A stretch of DNA of 5,494 nt from JBBRHH01 sp038222915 (GTDB taxonomy: Bacteria; Planctomycetota; Phycisphaerae; Tepidisphaerales; Tepidisphaeraceae). The stretch spans positions 1 to 5,494 of the forward strand of contig JBBRHH010000432.1 of assembly GCA_038222915.1 (NCBI GenBank). The letters run 5' to 3'. Below are positions 1-5,137 of the stretch, in pieces. Position 1 is the first letter of the stretch. Every line of letters begins with the position of its first letter. Below the pieces are notes generated by a model, which was not told the DNA's origin, searched no databases, and worked only from the letters and a program-made list of their open reading frames with translations. The position numbers and the translations under genes are program-made.

Positions 1-651
1 GTGAAGCGAATGTTGGAGACCCGACTCTTCATCGCGGAAAGAGAGGCCGTTGATGTAGCCTTCGGGATCGTGTGAAAAGACAGTGACCGGAGCGTAGTTT
101 AGAAGAACCGCACCGTGTTGCGCGGCGGTTTGCGCCAGATCGATGAGCAGGCGGGCATCGTCGAACTGGCCGTCGTAGTAGAGGACACCGCCACGAAGGC
201 CGGCCTGTTCGAGGGTTGGGATGTGCTCCAGGACTTCTTCTTTGGACAGCAGGCGGGATTTTCCAAATCCGTATCGGCCGGCGAGCATGTCGTAGACCTT
301 CATGCCGATGCCGTAGAACGGGGTTTCCCACCAGGCGTAATTGGGGACTACAAAGGCGAGATCGTGGACGAGATGCGGTGCGTTCTGGCGAAGAATGCCG
401 CGCTCCTTCAACGCTTCCATCACCAGCGAAATGTTTCCCTGCTGAAGATAGCGGACGCCACCGTGCACGAGTTTTGTGGATCGGCTGGAGGTGCCCTTGC
501 CAAAGTCGGATTGTTCAAGGAGGCAGACGGAGTAGCCGCGGGATGCGGCGTCGACGGCGATGCCGACACCGGTTGCGCCGCCGCCGATGATGGCGATGTC
601 CCATGGAGCGGGGTGCGCGACGAGGGCGGCAATCGATCGATCTCTGTACAT
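1..651 (-). CDS. glpD: Aerobic glycerol-3-phosphate dehydrogenase, FAD-dependent (N-terminal part, cut by window edge)
   Basis: The 217 visible codons encode the N-terminal FAD-binding part of a GlpD-family enzyme, which oxidises sn-glycerol 3-phosphate to dihydroxyacetone phosphate and passes electrons to the quinone pool at the inner face of the membrane. Seen directly: a Rossmann dinucleotide-binding motif IIGGGATGVG at residues 21-30, followed by an acidic strand end (LLEQ, Glu46) expected to bind the ADP ribose. Next come the family signature STKLVHGGVRYLQQGN (58-73), the block FYGIGMKVYD (112-121), and YYDGQFDDARL (158-168), all typical of GlpD. Family members are usually about 500-560 residues, so over half the protein lies beyond position 1. 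I chose ATG 651 because MYRDRSIAAL resembles GlpD N-termini. An in-frame ATG at 690 would add 13 residues and sit 6 bases after the upstream stop. Neither start has a clear Shine-Dalgarno sequence. There is no visible terminator or promoter between this gene and the upstream PEP-CTERM gene, so read-through transcription is possible. The family call is very secure. Confidence 0.95.
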   Translation of the reverse strand, partial: MYRDRSIAALVAHPAPWDIAIIGGGATGVGIAVDAASRGYSVCLLEQSDFGKGTSSRSTKLVHGGVRYLQQGNISLVMEALKERGILRQNAPHLVHDLAFVVPNYAWWETPFYGIGMKVYDMLAGRYGFGKSRLLSKEEVLEHIPTLEQAGLRGGVLYYDGQFDDARLLIDLAQTAAQHGAVLLNYAPVTVFSHDPEGYINGLSFRDEESGLQHSLH

Positions 652-696
652 CGTGGAAGAGAGTGTACGCCGATCGAGACTTCGCGGCATCCCGGG

Positions 697-3600
697 TTAT
701 GTGGTGACCGGGTCTGCGATCAACCGCCGCTTGCGACGGCGTGGCTGCAGAAGCGTGAATCCGCCGGCCAGGAGGAGCACGCTCAGGGTTGTGGGCTCGG
801 GGACGGCGCTTGCGGCCAGATTCGCTGCCGGGAATTCAAATGCGGAGGTCGCGAAGAACTGACTGGCGGAGGCCGTGAGAAAATCCGGACTGAACAGCAC
901 GACGGCAGATGGTTCCTCGGCGAGCACCGGTTCAGCGGTGGGATCGAACGAGATGGTGGTGACGTCTGAGAGGTCCAGGATCGGTGGATCGGTCGCCACC
1001 ATGGACGGGTCGCCGATGAGCGGCGGTGGCGGCGATGCCGGGGAATTGGGGTCGTAGAAGTCGGCCGGCGTAGTCGCTGGGGGCGGATCGCCTGGTAAAA
1101 TGATTTCAGGCGGGGTGGCGTCAACCGGCGGGGTGATGTCGGCTGGTGGAGTCGGAGGGGGAAGATCAACCGGGGGCGGAGGCGGGGCAACTGGCTCAAT
1201 TGGATCCACGGGCGGCGGGGAAATGATTGGCGGTGCGGGATCGGAAGGGATCGTCGGAAGTTCGAGAACCGGAGGCGCGGGAGGCTCATCGGCGGCCGGA
1301 GGGACCAAGGGTGGGGTGACGTCGGGGGGCGGTTGATCGATGGGTGTCGGCGGAATGTCTGCCGGTGGCGATGGAACGTCCGCGAGAGGCGGTGGCAATG
1401 TCACGACGGGTGGAGCGGGTGGCTGTTCGACCTGCGGCGGTGTCACATCCACGGGATTTGACGGGGCGACGGCAACTGGCGGTGGCGGAACGTCCACAAG
1501 CGGAGGTGTGACGATTACGGGCGGTGGCGGTGGAATTTCCACAGGCGGAGGAGGCGGCGGCAGTTCAAGCGGAGGTGGAGGTGGTACGACGACGGGCGGC
1601 GGGGGAACTACGGTAATCGGCGGCGACGGTACTGCCGCGACCGGAGGCGGCGGTGCAACCGGTGGTGGCACCACCACGACGGGTGGAGGCGGCGAAATTA
1701 CAACTGGCGGCGGTGGAACAACTGCCACTGGTGGCAGCGGTGCGACGGGCGGTGGTGGCGGAACAATCGCAACTGGCGGAGGCGGTGACACCGGCTTTAC
1801 AACGACAGGCGGCGGTGGGGGAGATACAGGCTTCACAACAACCGGAGGAGGCGGCGGGATGGGAGGTACTACCACCGGAGGTGAGACTGGCTTTACGACC
1901 ACTGGAGGCGGTGGTGGCGAGACCGGCTTTACGACTACAGGCGGCGGAGGAGGCGGCGAGACTGGTTTGACTACCACTGGCGGAGGAGGCGGTGAAACGG
2001 GTTTTGCAACGACAACCGGCGGAGGTGGTGGAGAGATGGGCTTTACAACAACCGGCGGCGGGGGAGGTGGTGAAACGGGTTTTGCGACGACCACTGGAGG
2101 TGGAGGCGGAGAGACGGGTTTTGCAGCAATTGGCGGCGGAGGAGGAGGTGAAACAGGTTTTGCGACGACAACCGGCGGTAGTGGTGGAGAGACGGGTTTT
2201 ACAACAATCGTCGGTGGGGGAGGCGGTGAAACTGGTTTTGTGACGACAACCGGTGGGGGCGGTGGGACTACGACCGGCGGCGACACAGGTTTCACAACTG
2301 TTGGCGGTGGTGGCGGCGACTTGGGCGCTGTTATCGTCGGCGGAGGAAGGGTGGCCGGCGGCGGCGGACCTGTTGCAGTCGGCGGCTTGACGACGATTTG
2401 CAGCGGGGGTGGGGATGCCTTCACCGCGGGTGCGGCCGGGGCGCTTGGGTCATTGCTCAGCGCGATGATGTTCCCGTTGACGCGCTCCTGTGTGGGCGCA
2501 GCAGTCAGCCAAGTGGTCAGACTGTTGTAGGTGGTGATGCCCCATTTCACTTTGACCTGAGCGCCGTTCGCCCAGTAGTTGTTGGCTTGGAGCAGGACAT
2601 CGTTGCCATTCGAAGGGGCGACAACTGCGTTCGCGACAGGGCTGGTCTGGAAGATGTTGTCGTGGGCATAGACCGACGCAACGCTGAGACCGGCCAGGGA
2701 GTTGTCGATTTTGAGCGATGCGCCGTCGACGCCGGTTCCGCCTGCGTAGGTCACCTTGTTGCCGGCGATCTCGACATTTGAAACCGCGCCGGCCACCTCG
2801 ATTGCGCCATAGCCGTTCTTCTTTGCATCGTTTGTGCTGGTGTTATTGCGGACAATGTTGTTGTGGTTGTTCTTGTTGTTCTTCCCGCTGAAGACCAGGT
2901 AGCCTGCGCCGTCGTTGTCATGCGAAACGTTGTTCTGCAGGATCGAATTTGACACGTTCTGATCCAGATCGAATCCGTCGCCATCACCGCCGGCCCCTTT
3001 GTACGCGGTATGATTGCTGTACGACTGGTTGTTTTGAATCGTGATGCCAGTTGAGTCGTAGGTCCAGATGCCGACCGGACCCGAGGCGCTGGTATTGAGC
3101 GCGCCATTGTCGTGTGCGATCGATGCTTCGATCGTGGCGGTCTGTGTGCTTCCCAGCACGATGCCGTTGCCAAAAGGGCCGGTGACGTTGGCAATCCCAG
3201 AGTTGTTGTAGGCCTGAACGCGGCCGACATAGACATTTGAATTGGCGTAAGTTGGCGGTGTGGTGGCGCCACTCGGTCCGAACAATGTGACGCCGCTCCT
3301 GGCGTTGTTGTGCGAGGAAACATCGGTGATGCGCACGTCGCGGTAGCCGCTTGTGCCGTTGCCGCCGCCGATGGAGATGCCGTGGCCGCCAAAATTGCTC
3401 ACGTCGACATTGCTGATGTGGACGTAATCCTTTTTGACGTTGCCCGCCAGGTCATTGTAAAAGCTGATGCCGTCGGTCGTGTTTGACGCGGCACCAACGA
3501 TGTTGAGGTTGGAGATGTCCAGGCCGCCGGTGTCGTAGGCGTAGAGTCCGAAACTCTTGCCAGCATTGATCGAAGCCCGGCCGGTTCCATATGAACCAAT

Positions 3601-3879
3601 TTTGATCGGGCTGGTGGTTGTTCCAAAATCGTTGGCGTCGAAATAGAGGCTACCCGTGAAGGATGCGCCACCCTGAAACAGGATGGAATCGCCGGCGCGG
3701 AAGTTCAACTTATCGATCTGGCCTATCGACTGCCAGGGCAAGGCGGTAGAGGTGCCGGCGTTGGTGTCTTTGCCGTTGGGGCTTACGTAATAGATGTTCG
3801 CGCGCACGCTTGCTGGAAATACGACGGCAGCGGTTGCCGCCGCGATAGCGGTAGACTTTGAACGCTTTCTTGATTGCAT
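697..3879 (-). CDS. Secreted right-handed beta-helix protein with long proline-rich two-block stalk and PEP-CTERM anchor
   Basis: Residues are numbered from Met at 3879 (1060 residues). Domains in order: a signal peptide at 1-27 (basic KRSK, Ala-rich core, cleavage after SVRA); a right-handed parallel beta-helix at about 28-475, opening with YYVSPNGKDTNAGT and full of Asn/Gly/Asp rungs such as DGDGFDLDQN (299-308) and SHDNDGAGYLVF (319-330); a proline-dominated stalk at about 478-953; and a PEP-CTERM sorting region with VPEP at 1026, a short hydrophobic stretch at 1031-1044 and RRRKRR at 1047-1052. Known for the families: beta-helix domains often bind or cleave polysaccharides, and PEP-CTERM tails are processed by exosortase during export. 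No catalytic residues could be assigned, so enzymatic activity is not claimed. An in-frame ATG at 3909 would add ten residues. The promoter at 3924-3951 would leave that start only about 8 nt of leader, while Met 3879 has a GGAAG just upstream, so I prefer 3879. The likely role is a cell-surface protein or adhesin/glycan-binding protein held away from the cell by the stalk. This is inference. Confidence 0.9.
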   Translation of the reverse strand: MQSRKRSKSTAIAAATAAVVFPASVRANIYYVSPNGKDTNAGTSTALPWQSIGQIDKLNFRAGDSILFQGGASFTGSLYFDANDFGTTTSPIKIGSYGTGRASINAGKSFGLYAYDTGGLDISNLNIVGAASNTTDGISFYNDLAGNVKKDYVHISNVDVSNFGGHGISIGGGNGTSGYRDVRITDVSSHNNARSGVTLFGPSGATTPPTYANSNVYVGRVQAYNNSGIANVTGPFGNGIVLGSTQTATIEASIAHDNGALNTSASGPVGIWTYDSTGITIQNNQSYSNHTAYKGAGGDGDGFDLDQNVSNSILQNNVSHDNDGAGYLVFSGKNNKNNHNNIVRNNTSTNDAKKNGYGAIEVAGAVSNVEIAGNKVTYAGGTGVDGASLKIDNSLAGLSVASVYAHDNIFQTSPVANAVVAPSNGNDVLLQANNYWANGAQVKVKWGITTYNSLTTWLTAAPTQERVNGNIIALSNDPSAPAAPAVKASPPPLQIVVKPPTATGPPPPATLPPPTITAPKSPPPPPTVVKPVSPPVVVPPPPPVVVTKPVSPPPPPTIVVKPVSPPLPPVVVAKPVSPPPPPPIAAKPVSPPPPPVVVAKPVSPPPPPPVVVKPISPPPPPVVVAKPVSPPPPPVVVKPVSPPPPPPVVVKPVSPPPPPVVVKPVSPPVVVPPIPPPPPVVVKPVSPPPPPVVVKPVSPPPPVAIVPPPPPVAPLPPVAVVPPPPVVISPPPPVVVVPPPVAPPPPVAAVPSPPITVVPPPPVVVPPPPPLELPPPPPPVEIPPPPPVIVTPPLVDVPPPPVAVAPSNPVDVTPPQVEQPPAPPVVTLPPPLADVPSPPADIPPTPIDQPPPDVTPPLVPPAADEPPAPPVLELPTIPSDPAPPIISPPPVDPIEPVAPPPPPVDLPPPTPPADITPPVDATPPEIILPGDPPPATTPADFYDPNSPASPPPPLIGDPSMVATDPPILDLSDVTTISFDPTAEPVLAEEPSAVVLFSPDFLTASASQFFATSAFEFPAANLAASAVPEPTTLSVLLLAGGFTLLQPRRRKRRLIADPVTT
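724..804 (-). other. PEP-CTERM exosortase sorting and anchor region
   Basis: The C-terminus has the canonical tripartite layout: VPEP motif (residues 1026-1029), a short hydrophobic segment (TLSVLLLAGGFTLL, 1031-1044) and an arginine cluster RRRKRR (1047-1052). Eight further residues (LIADPVTT) follow the cluster, a slightly longer tail than usual. Proteins with this tail are substrates of exosortase (EpsH/XrtA family). No exosortase gene is in the window. Confidence 0.93.
1780..2292 (-). repeat. Tandem KPVSPPPPPVVV-type repeat, 13 KP[V/I]S units
   Basis: Thirteen KP[V/I]S motifs occur at Lys 530, 548, 561, 574, 587, 600, 613, 626, 638, 651, 663, 683 and 695 (numbered from Met 3879). Spacing is mostly 12-13 residues (36-39 bp), with two longer gaps of 18 and 20. 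Each motif is followed by five or six prolines (sometimes fewer) and a short valine-rich patch. The 12-base KP[V/I]S segment is written with 11 different codon combinations among the 13 copies, so the protein pattern is far better conserved than the DNA. Confidence 0.92.
2005..2238 (-). repeat. Three copies of a 78-bp (26-residue) dimeric higher-order repeat
   Basis: Units starting at Lys 548, 561, 574, 587, 600 and 613 alternate between two types. One type ends in P-T-I-V-V, P-P-I-A-A or P-P-V-V-V; the other ends in P-V-V-V-A. The codons alternate as well: the first type uses GTT TCA for Val-Ser, while the second uses GTC TCT (ATC TCT in the KPIS copy). The natural repeat is therefore the 26-residue pair, present three times in exactly 234 bp. 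Confidence 0.8.
3799..3879 (-). other. Sec signal peptide of the beta-helix PEP-CTERM protein
   Basis: The first 27 residues show a basic n-region (RKRSK), a hydrophobic Ala/Val-rich core (AIAAATAAVVFPAS) and a plausible signal peptidase I site with Val at -3 and Ala at -1 (SVRA before NIYY). This agrees with the exported fate implied by the C-terminal PEP-CTERM tail. Confidence 0.85.
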
Positions 3880-3881
3880 TA

Positions 3882-3886
3882 CTTCC
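3882..3886 (-). promoter_or_regulatory. Weak ribosome binding site deciding the 3879 start
   Basis: GGAAG on the minus strand lies 2 bases before ATG 3879. The spacing is short, so the match is weak, but no comparable purine-rich sequence precedes the alternative ATG at 3909. Confidence 0.35.
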
Positions 3887-3923
3887 AGTTTCGAGCCCGA
3901 GAGTCCCATTCGCGGCGGGACGA

Positions 3924-3951
3924 TTTATACAAGCGCCCGTCAGCATGGCAA
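3924..3951 (-). promoter_or_regulatory. Sigma70-like promoter of the beta-helix PEP-CTERM gene
   Basis: On the minus strand TTGCCA (3951-3946) and TATAAA (3929-3924) are separated by 16 bases, a good match to the TTGACA/TATAAT consensus. The expected transcription start is near 3917. This gives a leader of about 38 nt to the ATG at 3879 but only about 8 nt to the ATG at 3909. It implies that the large gene can be transcribed independently of prmC. Prediction from pattern only. Confidence 0.5.
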
Positions 3952-4055
3952 GGGGTTTAGGCCGATAATAATCTGGCTTTTGCAGGGATTTTCGGCATTG
4001 ATGGGCGACTGAGTGCGGATTTGGGGATATGTGTAATCGGGGAGGAGTGGGAAGT

Positions 4056-4949
4056 TCAGGCGCGGCGCCGGAGGGTGAGGACGCGATCGTGTCCGGCATA
4101 GTCTTTGAGCACCTTGGAGTCGTCGTAGGTGGTGAAAGTCGACGCAAGCTCTTTGGCCGGGGGACCTTGATTGAAGGCCAGTTCAAGAAAGAGACGTCCG
4201 CCGGTCACCAACCGCTCGGCCGCCCCTTCCAGAATCCGGCGATGAAAGTCCAAACCATCGACGCCGCCGTCCAGGGCAGTGCGGGGCTCGTAGTCCTTGA
4301 CGCTTCGGTCGAGTGTTTCCACCTCCGCAGTCGGGATATACGGGGGGTTGGCGACAATGAGATCGAAAGGGCTTGGATCAACCATTCGCGATAACGGTTC
4401 AAAAAGATCGCCCTGAGCAAGAACGACGCGATCGGTTAGGCCGAGCTTTTCAATGTTGCGACGGGCGACAGCAATCGCGGCCTCGCTGCTGTCGGTCGCG
4501 AGAACCATTGCGCCTTTGATACTCCGTGCCAGGGCGGCGGCGATGCAGCCGCTTCCGGTACAGAGGTCCAGGATGCGCGGCGATTCAAGGCCGGCCTTAT
4601 TGCGACAGAGTTGGACCACGTTTTCGACGAGTGTCTCGGTATCCGGCCGCGGGATGAGGACGTCGCGGGTCACCTCAAGCTCAAGGTTAAAAAAGTGTGC
4701 CTTGCCGGTGAGATACGCGATGGGTTCCTGTTCGACGGCGCGCTGAACCAGTGAACGGAAGGTGGCGAGATCGGTTTCAGCGAGCGGGCGTTCGTAATCG
4801 GTATACAGCTTGATGCGGGGAACGCTTAGAACGTGGGAAAGCAACAGTTCGGCCGACAGGCGCGGCGAATCGACGGCTTTTCGGGTGAAGAATCCGGCCG
4901 TCCATTCGAGGATGCGGCGGATGGTCCAGTTGTCGGCGGTCGAGGGCAT
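4056..4949 (-). CDS. prmC: Peptide chain release factor N5-glutamine methyltransferase
   Basis: This complete 297-residue protein matches the PrmC/HemK family, which methylates the glutamine of the GGQ motif in release factors RF1 and RF2 using S-adenosylmethionine, improving translation termination in the cytoplasm. Seen directly: an N-terminal helical substrate-binding domain (about 1-95) with DSPRLSAELLLSHVL (27-41) and EPIAYLTGKAHFF (75-87). It is followed by LIPRPDTE (98-105), the SAM-binding DLCTGSGCIA (128-137), and the catalytic NPPY at 201-204 in the context IVANPPYIP. EPRTALDGGVDGL (221-233) is also typical. Length is normal (family about 280-300). ATG 4949 is the only reasonable start, because a TAG lies in frame eight codons upstream. 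It has no Shine-Dalgarno sequence and lies inside an inverted repeat. prmC is often next to prfA. Here it is instead divergent from hrpA, and its downstream neighbour is the surface protein gene, which has its own promoter. Confidence 0.97.
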   Translation of the reverse strand: MPSTADNWTIRRILEWTAGFFTRKAVDSPRLSAELLLSHVLSVPRIKLYTDYERPLAETDLATFRSLVQRAVEQEPIAYLTGKAHFFNLELEVTRDVLIPRPDTETLVENVVQLCRNKAGLESPRILDLCTGSGCIAAALARSIKGAMVLATDSSEAAIAVARRNIEKLGLTDRVVLAQGDLFEPLSRMVDPSPFDLIVANPPYIPTAEVETLDRSVKDYEPRTALDGGVDGLDFHRRILEGAAERLVTGGRLFLELAFNQGPPAKELASTFTTYDDSKVLKDYAGHDRVLTLRRRA

Positions 4950-4981
4950 CCGCGTAGTGTAGGGAATGTGCTACGCGATGC
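4946..4981 (-). promoter_or_regulatory. Inverted repeat/hairpin enclosing the prmC start codon
   Basis: The plus-strand arms GCATC(C)GCGTAG (4946-4957) and CTACGCGATGC (4971-4981) are complementary over 11 base pairs with a single bulged base, separated by a 13-base loop. In the prmC mRNA the AUG (4949-4947) falls within the 3' arm, so a folded leader would hide the start codon. The same palindrome could instead be a protein-binding operator. The complementarity is seen directly; the function is inference. Confidence 0.5.
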
Positions 4982-5054
4982 GACACGACGGGGTGCGAAG
5001 AATTTCTGCGATTGGGGTGCCTGGAAACTGTGCCGATGGACTCTTGCTGATCCT

Positions 5055-5083
5055 GTGCCATTGCACGCAGTGTGAACTACAAT
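5055..5083 (+). promoter_or_regulatory. Possible sigma70-like promoter of hrpA
   Basis: GTGCCA (5055-5060) and TACAAT (5078-5083) are separated by 17 bases. The -10 matches the consensus at five of six positions, the -35 at four. The expected start near 5090 would leave a leader of roughly 50 nt before the candidate hrpA start codons. Prediction from pattern only. Confidence 0.4.
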
Positions 5084-5137
5084 GCAGGTGTGCAAGTAAC
5101 TGGAATGATGGATTCGTGAGACGCCGCTTTTTTGATT

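Larger units (their letters stand above)
1021..2448 (-). repeat. Proline-rich low-complexity stalk coding region with lysine block then acidic block
   Basis: This stretch encodes residues about 478-953 of the beta-helix protein. Well over a third of the residues are proline, in runs of up to six, separated mainly by valine, alanine and serine. Between Asp477 and Glu772 there are 16 Lys and no Asp or Glu. From Lys695 to the anchor there is no Lys or Arg, but about 30 Asp/Glu occur from Glu772 to residue 989, about 23 of them by residue 957. Such sequence is expected to form extended polyproline-II-like or disordered structure. On the plus strand the same DNA reads as a glycine-rich open frame, which I take to be a compositional shadow. 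Confidence 0.93.

Noticed and set aside
724..745. Short inverted repeat CGCCG...CGGCG near the end of the surface gene as a terminator.
   Set aside because: It is five pairs only, with no T-run, and is explained by the codons for the arginine cluster.
115..969. A 284-codon plus-strand open frame antisense to glpD and the end of the surface gene.
   Set aside because: It lies opposite the highly conserved GlpD sequence, shows no recognisable domain, and runs across the boundary of two well-supported minus-strand genes.
1780..2292. CRISPR-like array, because of regular 36-39 bp repeats.
   Set aside because: The repeats are in frame, encode KPVSPPPPPVVV units, diverge at third codon positions, and have no unique spacers.
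1340..2530. A 396-codon glycine-rich open frame on the plus strand (GGGGGETGFTTT-like), resembling a Gly-rich surface protein.
   Set aside because: It is the antisense mirror of the proline stalk. The opposite frame has a signal peptide, a folded domain and a sorting tail, while this frame has none and its stop-free length follows from the GGN composition.
3961..3981. Possible terminator: GCCGAT / ATC(T)GGC hairpin followed by TTTT on the plus strand.
   Set aside because: The stem is only six pairs with a bulge, the T-run is on the plus strand where no gene ends, and there is no T-run on the minus strand where prmC would need one.
5062..5094. TGCAC...GTGCA inverted repeat flanking the hrpA -10 element as an operator.
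   Set aside because: Five-base arms separated by 23 bases are expected by chance in this TG/CA-rich stretch.
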